Assembly (NCBI GenBank): GCA_030832095.1
Contig: JAURJT010000045.1
Span: 1-64,000, forward strand
DNA: 64,000 nucleotides
Source of the DNA: Gammaproteobacteria bacterium
GTDB taxonomy: Bacteria; Pseudomonadota; Gammaproteobacteria; Burkholderiales; Burkholderiaceae_B
Reading direction: 5' to 3'
The notes below the pieces were generated by a model. It had not been told where the DNA came from. It saw only the letters and a program-made list of their open reading frames with translations, and made no database searches. The position numbers and the translations under genes were made by a program. Below are positions 51,891-61,224 of the stretch, piece by piece (position 1 is the first letter of the stretch; every line of letters starts with the position of its first letter).

Positions 51891-52709
51891 ATGCTTCCCA
51901 CGTATGGGAATGCGGTGTCGGTCAAGAATGTAGAACAACGCCCTAGTGCCGTATCTGGGCTTGTGGATACGGTGGTGTCGGCGAATGAACTCTTGTCAAA
52001 GCTCGAGTTAAGTCAACAGTCTGTTGCACTCGCTCTGTATGACACGACAGCGGGGGTATCGTCTGAGAGATTTTTTGTGTCTGACCGGTTTGCTGACAAT
52101 AGATTAGATCAGTTAAAAACAAAAAAGATCTTTCCTATCTATGGACGCGAGTGGACGATAGAGATCCAAACGACGCCGACTTTTTGGACTCAGTTTAATC
52201 ATAGAAATGGTCTGTACATTGGACTGAGTATCGTGTCTGCCTCAATACTACTTGCGGCACTGGCTCTGCTGATCCAATTGAATGCGGCAAGGCGTAGAGA
52301 GCAGCAATTGGGTCAAGCGAAATTCGTGGCAGTTGCTGCGAGTGCAACTGACGCCGTGAATAGTGTCGATACCAATGACACTGTTCTTGATTGGAATCCA
52401 GCCGCCTCGGCGCTATTCGGGTATTCGGCAGAGCAAGCCCTCGGTCGTTCATTGTCTAGCTTGATTGTGCCTCAAGCTTTGCATGCTGTGCAGGCAGAGA
52501 TGCTTAGGCGCGTATGTCGTAACGAAGAGGCGCTAAAACATTACAGTACGATTCGGCGAACTCAAGATGGCAAAGAGCTAGAGGTCTTGATTACGACGTC
52601 GCCGATCTTGGATGACGCTGGGTCTTTGATCGGTGTTGCTAAGACGATTTCAGATCAAACCGAAGAGCGGCGCACAGCAATCAGATTGCGCTTGGCGTTA
52701 GACGCCTGA
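51891..52709 (+). CDS. Kinase fragment 2: end of CHASE, TM and PAS
   Basis: The frame is continuous from 51723; an internal ATG at 51891 gives 272 residues. It contains the end of CHASE, a TM helix (GLSIVSASILLAALALLIQ) and a PAS domain (VLDWNPAASALFGYSAEQ). It ends at TGA 52707 just before RVGIW, the usual start of the second PAS. Confidence 0.4.
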   Translation: MLPTYGNAVSVKNVEQRPSAVSGLVDTVVSANELLSKLELSQQSVALALYDTTAGVSSERFFVSDRFADNRLDQLKTKKIFPIYGREWTIEIQTTPTFWTQFNHRNGLYIGLSIVSASILLAALALLIQLNAARRREQQLGQAKFVAVAASATDAVNSVDTNDTVLDWNPAASALFGYSAEQALGRSLSSLIVPQALHAVQAEMLRRVCRNEEALKHYSTIRRTQDGKELEVLITTSPILDDAGSLIGVAKTISDQTEERRTAIRLRLALDA

Positions 52710-52748
52710 AGAGTTGGCATCTGGGTTTGGCATCCTGATACCGATCTG

Positions 52749-54611
52749 TTGGTCTGGGACGATCAGATGATGGACTTGTACGAGGCCCCGCAAGCCCTAC
52801 GAGAGAGTGCTCTGTACTATGCGTTCTGGCGCTCGCGATTGCACCCTGATGATTTGGCACACGCCGAGACGAGTTTGCAGAACTTAGTTGCGGGCATTGG
52901 TTCGTATGATTTGACGTTCAGGATTGTTTTGGGGCCTGAACGGACACGTTATGTGCAGGCTTCGGCCATCGTTGAGCGTAACTATGTAGGCGACGTGGTG
53001 CAGGTTATTGGTACAAATCTTGACATCACCCGCGAACGCGAAGCGGTCGTTGCAGCGCATGCTGCAAGTCAGGCCAAATCTAATTTCTTATCGAATGTCA
53101 GTCACGAAATCCGTACCCCAATGAACGCCATCATCGGAATGACTCATTTGGCACGTCTGACGACTTTGACTCCTGACCAAACTCGTTATCTGAATCGTAT
53201 CGAGTCTTCATCGACTCATTTGCTTGGCTTGCTCAACGATTTGTTAGATTTTTCAAAAATTGAGGCAGGTAAGTTTTCGCTCGAGGTGATTGACTTTGAG
53301 CTCGAGCAGGTGTTAGAGAATGTCGCCAATGTTGTGGTGGCTCGCGCAGAGGCCAAGGGGCTTGCATTAGTTTTTTACGTTGATCAACACGTCCCCTCAA
53401 ATCTTTGGGGTGATCCTTTACGTTTTGGACAAATCTTAATTAATTATGTGAATAATGCGATTAAGTTTACCGAACATGGTGAGGTCACCATTCGTATTCT
53501 TGTGGATCAGCTGGATCCGAGCGGGGTCACGCTTAGAGTCGTGGTGAAGGATACCGGTATCGGTATTAGTCAAGACAATCAAGCTCGTCTCTTTGATACG
53601 TTTCAGCAAGCGGATGCGTCGACAACGAGGCGCTTTGGTGGAACCGGCTTAGGCCTGGCCATTTGCAAGCAACTTGCTGAGTTAATGGGTGGCAAAGTGG
53701 GGGTGTCTAGCGAGCTGGGGGTTGGCTCAGAGTTTTGGTTGACTGCTCGCTTTGCACCACTTTCTAAAACGAAGCGCGCGTTGCTGCTCGACAGTCATTT
53801 GAGAGATCGAAGGGTGTTAGTCATTGACGATAACGAAAGTGCCCGCGACTCGTTACGTGAAACGCTTCAGGTACTGGGTTTTCGTGCTCAGGCAGTCAGT
53901 TCAGGCCGGCAAGGATTAGCGTGTTTGGTCGAGGCAGAGCGTGATCTTGACCCCTTTGATCTGGTGTTTATTGATTGGCAAATGCCTGAGTTGGATGGTT
54001 TCGAAACTGCGCAGCAAATTAAAGCCTTGAGCCTGACGTCTCTACCCAAGCTATTTCTTGTGACCGCGTATGGTCGCGACGTGATTCAGCACTACGACTT
54101 GAGCGCTGCGTTTGATGGCCTGATCCACAAGCCAGTGCAGGCTTCAAATTTATTCAATCAAATTGCACAAGTCCTGACGTCACAACCAATGACAGAGCGG
54201 TTAAACCTGTCTGCGCAATCTCCTCAAGCGTTAAGCCGACAGTTATCAACGATTCGAGGGGCAAAAATTTTGTTGGTTGAAGATAATGAAATCAATCAAG
54301 AGGTCGCACAAGGGTTGTTAGCTGAAGGTGGATTGCAGGTGTTTGTGGCCAATGATGGGCAACAGGCTCTTGCGATGATTCATTTGCATCAGTGGGACTT
54401 AGTCTTAATGGATATGTACATGCCGGTCATGGACGGGATTGCTGCGACGCAGGCAATCCGTCTGCTCGATGGCTTTGATACCTTGCCAATCATTGCGCTG
54501 ACTGCGAACGCTCGGCAGTCTGATCTTGACCGCTGCCTTCAATCAGGGATGAATGATTACGTGTTGAAACCAATCAATCCTGATGAGTTGAGCAGGGTAC
54601 TGATACGCTGA
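52749..54611 (+). CDS. Kinase fragment 3: PAS, HisKA, HATPase and two receiver domains
   Basis: 620 residues from a TTG, or from ATG at 52767. It keeps the complete catalytic set: His in SHEIRTP, N-box FVNNAIKF-like YVNNAIKF, G-boxes DTGIGI and GGTGLGL, and both receiver aspartates. If re-initiated it would be a soluble kinase without the CHASE sensor. It ends at TGA 54609 after REC2. Confidence 0.5.
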   Translation: MVWDDQMMDLYEAPQALRESALYYAFWRSRLHPDDLAHAETSLQNLVAGIGSYDLTFRIVLGPERTRYVQASAIVERNYVGDVVQVIGTNLDITREREAVVAAHAASQAKSNFLSNVSHEIRTPMNAIIGMTHLARLTTLTPDQTRYLNRIESSSTHLLGLLNDLLDFSKIEAGKFSLEVIDFELEQVLENVANVVVARAEAKGLALVFYVDQHVPSNLWGDPLRFGQILINYVNNAIKFTEHGEVTIRILVDQLDPSGVTLRVVVKDTGIGISQDNQARLFDTFQQADASTTRRFGGTGLGLAICKQLAELMGGKVGVSSELGVGSEFWLTARFAPLSKTKRALLLDSHLRDRRVLVIDDNESARDSLRETLQVLGFRAQAVSSGRQGLACLVEAERDLDPFDLVFIDWQMPELDGFETAQQIKALSLTSLPKLFLVTAYGRDVIQHYDLSAAFDGLIHKPVQASNLFNQIAQVLTSQPMTERLNLSAQSPQALSRQLSTIRGAKILLVEDNEINQEVAQGLLAEGGLQVFVANDGQQALAMIHLHQWDLVLMDMYMPVMDGIAATQAIRLLDGFDTLPIIALTANARQSDLDRCLQSGMNDYVLKPINPDELSRVLIR

Positions 54612-54725
54612 ATACCAGCTAAGGTCGTTCATCATGCCGGCGAGGACCAGTCGCCAACTCAGGCCAAAGAGTGGGTCGCGCAGCGCCGACGCGATCGGCG
54701 AGACGGCAGCAAGGTCAATGAAGAG

Positions 54726-55352
54726 TTGCCGGTCAATATAGAGGGTCTGGATATTTCTCTCGGGCTGAGTCGAACACTCGGTAAAGTGCCTTTGTACTTA
54801 TCTATTTTGCATAAGTTCATTCAGCAGCAATCGATGTTTGGTGAGTCTTTCAATCAAGCGCTAGCGTCTGGTAACGCCGGCGAGGCAGAGCGCTTGGTCC
54901 ATACCTTGCAATCAACCGCCGGCAATATTGGCGCTATGCCGTTGGCAGCTGAGGCATCGAGACTTGAAGATCGTCTGCGTGAGGGTGACTCTGCTGAGAT
55001 GGTGCGCGTTGATACAGATAGGCTCTTGGGCAACCTCACCAACCTGCTTAATACGTTAAAGGAAAGCGTGTGGTCTGAGCCAGAGTTTGGTCGAGTGCAG
55101 GTTGGTCGAGCTGAGTTTGAGGCAGTGAGTCTTGAGTTGTTGTTGTTAAAGAATGATGACGTGGCTGCATTAAAAATATTTAGAGCGCATCATGACTTAC
55201 TTAAACTGGCACTGCTGACTGACTTTTTAGTGCTTGAGCACATGATAGAAAGCTATGATTTTTCTGAGGCCTATTGTTTGTTACTCAAGCTGTGTCAACA
55301 ACATGCCATTGAAGTCCCTGTTAAAACCCTAAGAGGCCCTCATGAGCAATAG
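54726..55352 (+). CDS. Kinase fragment 4: Hpt phosphotransfer domain
   Basis: 208 residues from a TTG start, with the Hpt motif HTLQSTAGNIG. The usual Lys after HTL is Gln here. It could be translated as a separate phosphotransfer protein next to the HD-GYP regulator, whose gene overlaps its end by 11 bases. Confidence 0.4.
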   Translation: MPVNIEGLDISLGLSRTLGKVPLYLSILHKFIQQQSMFGESFNQALASGNAGEAERLVHTLQSTAGNIGAMPLAAEASRLEDRLREGDSAEMVRVDTDRLLGNLTNLLNTLKESVWSEPEFGRVQVGRAEFEAVSLELLLLKNDDVAALKIFRAHHDLLKLALLTDFLVLEHMIESYDFSEAYCLLLKLCQQHAIEVPVKTLRGPHEQ

Positions 55353-56445
55353 TGAATTACGCGATTCGACTGTCTTAGTGGTGGATGATTCGCCAGAAAA
55401 TCTTGAATTGATGGGTGGCTTATTAGGTGATTTGTATCGTGTCAAAGTTGCAAATTCTGGGTCACGCGCCTTAAAAATATTAGAGGGCGAGCTGTTGCCT
55501 GATCTGATTTTGTTAGACGTGATGATGCCTGAGATGAGCGGCTGGGATGTTTGTCGGGTGATTCAGTCAACTAAACGACTGGCGCATATTGCCGTGATTT
55601 TTTTGACAGCTAAAACAAGCCCAGACGACGAAAAATTAGGCTTTGATCTTGGCGCTGTTGATTACATTAGTAAGCCCATTAATCCGGCCACGCTGTTGGC
55701 GCGTGTGAAGACGCATCTGTCTTTAAAGCGCATGTCGGATGTTCTGCGTAATAGAAATCTAGTCTTAAAAGACGAGATTGATAAAGATGTGCAAGAAATC
55801 AGAGCCATTCAAGAGACCACGATTCACGCCATGGCCTCATTAGCTGAAACTCGCGATAATGAAACGGGTAATCATATTCGTCGCACGCAAAACTATGTCA
55901 AAACCCTAGCACAGACGCTTAGCAAGCATCCCCGTTTTGCGCACTATCTGACTGACGAACAAATAGAAATGCTGTATTTGTCAGCACCCCTACACGATAT
56001 TGGTAAGGTCGGTATTCCTGACCATATCCTGCTTAAACCAGGCCGTCTGGATGCGGCCGAGTTTGAAATCATGAAGACGCACACCACCTTGGGGTATCAG
56101 TCGATCTTGAGTGCATCTGAGCGTTTATCTGCTGGCAGTAGTTTTTTGACATGCGCGATGGAGATTGCGTTGTCGCATCAAGAAAAGTGGGATGGCTCTG
56201 GCTACCCACAAGGGCTATCGGGCGATGCCATTCCGATATCAGCCAGGCTGATGGCGGTTGCTGATGTGTACGATGCGCTCATTAGTGAGCGCTATTACAA
56301 GAAAGCGTTTTCTCATGAAAGCGCAGTCGGCATCATTCTTGAAGGGCGAGGTAGTCACTTTGATCCAGATGTGGTGGATGCCTTTCAACGTATCGAAAGA
56401 AAATTCGTCGAGATTGCGACCAAGTTTTCAGATTCGGTTAAGTGA
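55342..56445 (+). CDS. HD-GYP response regulator (RpfG-like c-di-GMP phosphodiesterase)
   Basis: A 367-residue two-domain regulator. The receiver domain has VLVVDDSPEN, ILLDVMMPEM (phosphoacceptor Asp near 58) and Lys in YISKPI. The HD-GYP domain has APLHDIGKVGIP (about 216-227), HTTLGYQSI, and SHQEKWDGSGYPQGL with an intact GYP. It should hydrolyse c-di-GMP when phosphorylated by the adjacent kinase. Its ATG overlaps the kinase frame by 11 bases, and its stop overlaps the convergent SulP gene by 8 bases. All catalytic residues look intact even though the kinase gene is broken. Confidence 0.92.
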   Translation: MSNSELRDSTVLVVDDSPENLELMGGLLGDLYRVKVANSGSRALKILEGELLPDLILLDVMMPEMSGWDVCRVIQSTKRLAHIAVIFLTAKTSPDDEKLGFDLGAVDYISKPINPATLLARVKTHLSLKRMSDVLRNRNLVLKDEIDKDVQEIRAIQETTIHAMASLAETRDNETGNHIRRTQNYVKTLAQTLSKHPRFAHYLTDEQIEMLYLSAPLHDIGKVGIPDHILLKPGRLDAAEFEIMKTHTTLGYQSILSASERLSAGSSFLTCAMEIALSHQEKWDGSGYPQGLSGDAIPISARLMAVADVYDALISERYYKKAFSHESAVGIILEGRGSHFDPDVVDAFQRIERKFVEIATKFSDSVK

Positions 56446-58183
56446 CGCTTTGCGTTTGTGAAGTCAGGTTCGGACTTAAGGCTTGAATGGCTTGGTAGTG
56501 CGTCAAAAATACTTGTCCACTTAGGTGATGTAAAAAGTGCGTGTGTTTGAGACGATCCATCACTGGCCCTTTGACTTCAGACAGATGCAGAGTGATGCCC
56601 GCACTCAAGAGCCTAGACTCGATCAATTCTAGGCTTTCGAGTGCGCTTGCATCGATGTCGTTGATGGCAGAGCAGAGCAAGACAACGTGCTGCAATGTTG
56701 GCATGGTTGCCATCGCTTGATTAATTTGATCTTCTAAAGCCTTAGAGTTTGCAAAATATAGGCTTTCGTCTACCCTCAAGCTGACAAGCCTTGGATCGAC
56801 CAGTACTGAGTGTCGCAGCACATTTCTAAAGTGCTCAGTGCCAGGCACCAGCCCTACTTCGGCGATGTGTGGGCGACTTGTTCTATATAAAAACAAACTC
56901 AGCGAAACGGTGACTCCGGTCACCAAGCCCAGTTCGACCCCGAGCGCGAGCGTCACTAAAAAAGTGCTCAACGCTGCTGCAAAATCTGCCTTTGAATATT
57001 TCCACGTGCGCTTGAAAATCGTTAGGTCGACTAACGAAAGTACCGCGACAATGATGGTGGCCGCAAGCGTTGCCTGGGGCAAGAAATAAAGCGCAGGCGT
57101 CAAAAATAGCGAAGCGAGTGCGATCCCTACGGCGGTGTAGATCCCTGCTGCTGGGGTTTGTGCACCGGCATCGAAGTTTACGACTGAGCGTGCAAACCCG
57201 CCGGTCACCGGAAAACCCCCACTCAGCGAGGCCGATATATTGCTAGCCCCCAAGGCGATGAGTTCTTGGTTGGGTTCGATGCGTTGCCGACGTTTGGCGG
57301 CTAGCGTTTGACCAACTGAAACAGATTCTGCAAAACCGACGATGCTAATGAGTAAGGCGGGCAGGGCGAGTTGCTTGAGCAGAGTCGGATCCCACAGGGA
57401 TAACGTTAAAGGCGGTAAGCCTTGAGGCACAGCCCCCACGATCTTGACGCCTTGAGTCTGCCACTCGAGCCACCACGTTAAGGTGAGGGTGACAGCGATG
57501 GCGGCCACAGGCCCGGCCTTCGCAAGACTGTCAGCAAGTCTGAGTCCAAGCCCAGCGCGCAGTAGCAGTGGTTTTAAGCCTTTGCGCATCCAGAACAAAA
57601 AAATGATTGTTGAGACACCGATCGAGAGTGTGAGTAGGTGTGTTTGAGACATTTGAAGCGCAAGTGCGCTGAGGATGTCAAAGAAATGTTGACCGTCTGC
57701 ACGAACGCCCATGATGGTTTTGAGTTGACTCGCTGCAATCAACAAGCCTGAGGCTGAGATGAACCCAGAGATCACGGGATGGCTCAAAAAGTTGGCTAAA
57801 AAGCCAAGCTTGAGTAAGCCCATCAGCAATAAGAGGGCACCTGAAAGAAACGCCAGAGTGATTGCAATGGCCCAGGGCGAGGCGCTACTGAGCGCACCTT
57901 GTTCGCTGATTGCGGCTGCAGTCATGAGTGAAACGACAGCAACGGGCCCCACCGCAAGCACGCGGCTCGTGCCAAAGAGTGCATAGAGTAGGAGCGGTGC
58001 AACGCTGGCATAGAGCCCCGCCTCAGGCGGCAGGCCTGCCAGCAAGGCGTAGGCAAGCCCTTGCGGGATCAGCATGATGGTAACGATCGTGGCGGCTAAC
58101 AGGTCGCTGACAAGGGTATTTCGGTTGTACTGTTGCCCCCACGTTAAGATAGGTAGCCAAGTGCTGAGTTTTTTGCTGATCAA
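56438..58183 (-). CDS. SulP-family anion (sulfate) permease with STAS domain
   Basis: A 581-residue SLC26/SulP transporter. The signature DLLAATIVTIMLIPQGLAYA and ALFGTSRVLAVGPVAVVSL are at the N-terminus, then ten or more hydrophobic segments; FARSVVNFDAGAQTP lies mid-protein. A cytoplasmic STAS domain (about 440-560, HVVLLCSAINDIDASALE) ends the chain. It may move sulfate or a related anion. Its neighbours to the right are sox genes that produce sulfate, which suggests sulfate handling. It is divergent from the thioredoxin gene across a palindromic AT-rich region. Confidence 0.9.
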   Translation of the reverse strand: MISKKLSTWLPILTWGQQYNRNTLVSDLLAATIVTIMLIPQGLAYALLAGLPPEAGLYASVAPLLLYALFGTSRVLAVGPVAVVSLMTAAAISEQGALSSASPWAIAITLAFLSGALLLLMGLLKLGFLANFLSHPVISGFISASGLLIAASQLKTIMGVRADGQHFFDILSALALQMSQTHLLTLSIGVSTIIFLFWMRKGLKPLLLRAGLGLRLADSLAKAGPVAAIAVTLTLTWWLEWQTQGVKIVGAVPQGLPPLTLSLWDPTLLKQLALPALLISIVGFAESVSVGQTLAAKRRQRIEPNQELIALGASNISASLSGGFPVTGGFARSVVNFDAGAQTPAAGIYTAVGIALASLFLTPALYFLPQATLAATIIVAVLSLVDLTIFKRTWKYSKADFAAALSTFLVTLALGVELGLVTGVTVSLSLFLYRTSRPHIAEVGLVPGTEHFRNVLRHSVLVDPRLVSLRVDESLYFANSKALEDQINQAMATMPTLQHVVLLCSAINDIDASALESLELIESRLLSAGITLHLSEVKGPVMDRLKHTHFLHHLSGQVFLTHYQAIQALSPNLTSQTQSVT

Positions 58184-58230
58184 GGTTTGTGGCGAGCTTG
58201 GTGATACTGCAGTTTGATATATTGTTATAC

Positions 58231-58250
58231 ATTATATATTAATATATAAT
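58231..58250. promoter_or_regulatory. Perfect 20-bp AT-only palindrome in divergent promoter
   Basis: ATTATATATTAATATATAAT is its own reverse complement. It lies 48 bases upstream of the SulP start and 44 bases upstream of the thioredoxin start, so a protein bound here could control both. AT-rich palindromes are used by sulfide/persulfide-sensing ArsR-type repressors (BigR/SqrR/YgaV), but no such gene is in the window. Confidence 0.5.
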
Positions 58251-58293
58251 AACTTTGAGTCTTCTAATCTAGTCTTTCTTGTACTCAATCTCT

Positions 58294-58782
58294 ATGAACA
58301 TATTTCGCAGCTGTTGCCTCAGTCTGGTTTTGTTCTTTCTCTCGAGCACTCAGTTTGCTTCTGCTGTTGAGGTGGGCCAAACGATTCGTGTTTCAGGGCT
58401 GACTTCGTTGAGTGGTCAAACAATTGCGGCCGAGCAGTTGGCCGGAAAGTATTTGATTATCCAAGTATGGGCTTCATGGTGCCCCTACTGTCATAAGCAA
58501 AATCTCAACTTGCAAAAACTTGTACCGCAACTGTCGCCAGATAAGGCCGTGATTGTGGCGCTTTCGGTTGATCGTGACGAATTCAGTGCCCAAAACTATG
58601 CAGAGCAACATGCCTTACCATTTTTGACGGCAATGATGACGCCAGAGTGGTCGGCGACACTTGGCAAGCGGCGGGGTATTCCAGAGCTCTATGTCGTGAA
58701 TCCACAAGGTAAGGTGGTACGGAAAGACTTTGGACTGATGGTCGACGCTGATCTGTTTGAACTCAAAAAATATGGTAAATAA
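58294..58782 (+). CDS. TlpA-like periplasmic thioredoxin
   Basis: About 162 residues from the ATG at 58294 (an in-frame TTG lies at 58279). A signal peptide with a hydrophobic core (LSLVLFFLSS, cleavage near ASAVE) precedes a thioredoxin fold with WASWCPYCHKQ as the redox CxxC and the cis-Pro region GIPELYV. It probably reduces periplasmic disulfides. Next to sox genes it may play the SoxW-like role of keeping the SoxY Cys or SoxA persulfide reduced (inference). It is convergent with the DsrE-like gene. Confidence 0.87.
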   Translation: MNIFRSCCLSLVLFFLSSTQFASAVEVGQTIRVSGLTSLSGQTIAAEQLAGKYLIIQVWASWCPYCHKQNLNLQKLVPQLSPDKAVIVALSVDRDEFSAQNYAEQHALPFLTAMMTPEWSATLGKRRGIPELYVVNPQGKVVRKDFGLMVDADLFELKKYGK

Positions 58783-58851
58783 AAATTCAGTCAATCAAGA
58801 TACGACCAATACAAATATTGTCAATAACAATACGATCACTCATTTTTGCGA

Positions 58852-59286
58852 CTAAGGCTTGATGTACGCGTATTTGTCTTGAAATTGCAAATCAGCGATG
58901 CGTACAACCCCTGAAGGTGTGAACTCAGCATCCAGAATAAATTGGTCTTTGCTAAGTTTACGATTCTTGAGTGTGATTTCGCAGATTTCAAAGCGTACGC
59001 CGCGCGACTTGAGCGCGGCGATCAAGGGCGCATACTCAACGGCATTTTTTTCATCTTTAGCCCCTTCGATCAGCAGGTCGACCCCCTCGGCATGGGTGAC
59101 CACGATGATTTTTGTCTGGGGCGCCACATCCAAATGATTGCGAATGTTGCGCAGGCCTTTTAAGCCTTGTATCGACGCATTGTCGAGGTGATAGACCACG
59201 CTAGATTGTGCAGCTGCAGAGCCCATGCTTAACACTCCCAGTATCAAGAGCAGGGCGCAGGCAGTTTGTTTGAGTTGTGTTGACAT
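58852..59286 (-). CDS. DsrE-family periplasmic protein
   Basis: A 144-residue protein with a signal peptide (cleavage near AAAQS) and a DsrE/DUF1791-type fold: VVYHLDN, IRNHLDVAPQTKIIVVTHAEG and LKSRGVRFEICEITL. The Cys in FEICEIT is at the position usual for this family. AAGGA precedes the ATG. DsrE-type proteins can carry sulfur; exported members occur beside sox genes. It lies downstream of soxB on the same strand and is probably the last gene of the sox operon. Confidence 0.8.
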   Translation of the reverse strand: MSTQLKQTACALLLILGVLSMGSAAAQSSVVYHLDNASIQGLKGLRNIRNHLDVAPQTKIIVVTHAEGVDLLIEGAKDEKNAVEYAPLIAALKSRGVRFEICEITLKNRKLSKDQFILDAEFTPSGVVRIADLQFQDKYAYIKP

Positions 59287-59367
59287 GAAAATCCTTCGTT
59301 TTTGAAATAGCGCGCATCATTTGCGCATAAAACCAAACAGGCTCCAAGCTTGGACGTTCCCCCGAGT

Positions 59368-61089
59368 TTACGCAAGCCCCGGATTGTTGGCAGAGCCTTT
59401 AATCGTCGGCATATTTAACGGACTCGCTTTGACGGTTTTGATATCTTTTAAGTACGTCGTCATCAGGTCCCAGATCGGCTCACCGCCTGCCTGCTTGGCT
59501 TCGATCGAGACGGGGGCCCAGCCGGCGACCTTGTAGGTGCTGTCTGCGTCGATGAGCTTACCGCCGAGGCGCATGTCTGAAATACGTTTTCCGGCGCCAG
59601 TGGTTGGGTCAATCGCGTACTGCAGTCCACCCACGCGCACCATGTCGCCACCCTGTTGATAATAGGGATCAGGATTAAACAGATTATCGGCGACATCTTC
59701 AAGAATCGTCTTGAGCATATCGCCTTTCATCATTGTGGTGGTCGTGTAAGGGTAGGTGATTGCCGTTTGATCCATCAAGTGTTCAAAAGTGATCGTTTGA
59801 CCTGGTAGTAAAGACGTTCCCCAGCGAAAGCCGGGCGAGAAAGCAATCGGTGCATCTTTAACCGCCATTAAGCCATCAAGAATCAATTGATCAAAACTGC
59901 CGTTAAAGTTTCCACGGCGATAGAGCAGGCCTTCAGTGACAGCAAGTGGTTGAGCCAACTTGGTTTCGAAGGGATTTCGTAATTTTTTGATTAAGCTTGT
60001 CATCTCTGCGTCGGCAGGCAACAAGTCAGAGAACACTGGCATCAATTTGTAGCGTACATCAGAGACTTTGCCTGCCTTCACGTCCAAATCTAAAACGCCT
60101 AAAAATTTTCCGTTCGATCCAGCATTGGTGACTAAGGTGACGCCCCCTTTGTTGGTTACCCGAATCGGAGCAGGGATGCCATCATGCGTGTGTCCGCCTA
60201 AGATCGCATCGATCCCTTGCACGCGACTGGCCATTTTCAGATCAACATCCATGCCATTATGCGAAAGCAGCACGACGACTTTTGCGCCTTTGCCACGCAC
60301 TTCGTCGACTACCTTCTGCATGTTTTCTTCTTCGATGCCAAAGGTCCAGTTTTCGACCATGTAGCGCGGGTTGGCGATGGGCGTATACGGAAACGCCTGG
60401 CCAATAATGGCGACAGAGACCCCATTCATCTCTCTGAGGGTATAAGCCTCAAAAACAGGATCCCCAAAATCTGTCGTTTTGATGTTTTGCGCTAAAAATG
60501 ACACCTTGTTGTTGAAATCTTTTTCGACGATTTCTTGTACACGTTTTTCGCCCAGGGTCATTTCCCAGTGCGCAGTCATGATGTCAACGCCCATCGCTAG
60601 GCATGCATCCACCATGTCCTGGCCATTTGTCCAAAGCGAGGTGCCCGAACCCTGCCAGGTGTCTCCACCATCAAGCAGTAAGGCCCCGGGGCGAGAGGCT
60701 TTTAAACGTTTAACCAGCGTCGCTAAGTGAGCAAAGCCACCAACCTTTCCGTAGGTTTTCGCTGCCGCTTCAAAATCAAGATAGGTAAAGGCATGAGCGT
60801 CGCGCGTACCTGGCGCGATACCAAAGGCCTTCAGCAGGTGCCCGCCGACTAAATGCGGCGCTTTCCCTAACTGCTCACCAAAGCCAAGGTTGACACTAGG
60901 TTCGCGAAAATAAATGGGATTCAGTTGCGCATGACAATCAGTAAAGTGCAGTAAATGCACATTGCCAAATTTAGGAAGATCGTAAAAGGCATTTGCCGCT
61001 GCTTGGGCCGACGTTGTGCTTGATTGCAGCGCCAGGCCGCCAGCTGAAGCAATCGCCAGCAGCTGCATAAATTCTCTACGATTTATCAT
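59368..61089 (-). CDS. soxB: Thiosulfohydrolase SoxB
   Basis: A 573-residue di-manganese hydrolase that releases sulfate from SoxY-bound sulfone groups. The N-terminus has a Tat-type signal (NRREFMQLLAIASAGG, cleavage near AQAAA). Metal motifs of the 5'-nucleotidase family are in place: HFTDCHAQL, DGGDTWQGSG, TAHWEMT and LGGHTHDG. The C-terminal domain carries SPGFRWG and PYTTTTMM. It lies 135 bases downstream of soxX with a hairpin between. Confidence 0.95.
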   Translation of the reverse strand: MINRREFMQLLAIASAGGLALQSSTTSAQAAANAFYDLPKFGNVHLLHFTDCHAQLNPIYFREPSVNLGFGEQLGKAPHLVGGHLLKAFGIAPGTRDAHAFTYLDFEAAAKTYGKVGGFAHLATLVKRLKASRPGALLLDGGDTWQGSGTSLWTNGQDMVDACLAMGVDIMTAHWEMTLGEKRVQEIVEKDFNNKVSFLAQNIKTTDFGDPVFEAYTLREMNGVSVAIIGQAFPYTPIANPRYMVENWTFGIEEENMQKVVDEVRGKGAKVVVLLSHNGMDVDLKMASRVQGIDAILGGHTHDGIPAPIRVTNKGGVTLVTNAGSNGKFLGVLDLDVKAGKVSDVRYKLMPVFSDLLPADAEMTSLIKKLRNPFETKLAQPLAVTEGLLYRRGNFNGSFDQLILDGLMAVKDAPIAFSPGFRWGTSLLPGQTITFEHLMDQTAITYPYTTTTMMKGDMLKTILEDVADNLFNPDPYYQQGGDMVRVGGLQYAIDPTTGAGKRISDMRLGGKLIDADSTYKVAGWAPVSIEAKQAGGEPIWDLMTTYLKDIKTVKASPLNMPTIKGSANNPGLA

Positions 61090-61172
61090 GAGGTCATCTC
61101 GTGGTCGTTTGGTCTAAGCCAGTCAAGATCCGGGGGATGACAAAGCAGGCCTAAACTCTGTTATCTCGCCTT

Positions 61173-61203
61173 GCCTCAGGCGAATCCAAGCGATGCCTGA
61201 GGC
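61173..61203 (-). other. Intercistronic hairpin between soxX and soxB
   Basis: GCCTCAGGC (61195-61203 read on the minus strand) pairs perfectly with GCCTGAGGC (61173-61181) over a 13-base loop. It has no T-run. It may set an mRNA end or stabilise the upstream soxYZAX message. Confidence 0.45.
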
Positions 61204-61224
61204 TCAAACAGTAGAGCCCTACTG

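Larger units (their letters stand above)
51258..55352 (+). pseudogene. Hybrid histidine kinase interrupted by three in-frame stops
   Basis: A single frame of 1365 codons encodes, in order: N-terminal TM, CHASE domain, second TM (about 325-345), PAS (about 360-480), second PAS (about 485-600), HisKA with SHEIRTP (His near 616), HATPase with [11 protein letters not shown]1 with VLVIDDN and IDWQMP, REC2 with LLVEDN and MDMYMP, and an Hpt domain with LVHTLQSTAGNIGA (His near 1215). Stops occur at TAG 51720, TGA 52707 and TGA 54609. Coding similarity continues on both sides of each, with no frameshift. The contexts suggest Gln (FVV-stop-YIEP) and Trp (LIR-stop-IPAK) for the first and third. The downstream HD-GYP gene overlaps by 11 bases and is intact. 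It is most likely a recent pseudogene, but independent translation of the pieces is possible. Confidence 0.85.

Noticed and set aside
51258..55352. Idea that TGA/TAG encode selenocysteine or that the organism uses another code
   Set aside because: TGA and TAG end many clearly bounded genes here, the three stops are of two kinds, and no SECIS-like hairpin was evident after them.
58800..58850. AT-rich near-repeats between thioredoxin and DsrE-like genes
   Set aside because: Only a 5-bp stem (ATTGT/ACAAT) can form, without a T-run; not distinguishable from chance in an AT-rich gap.
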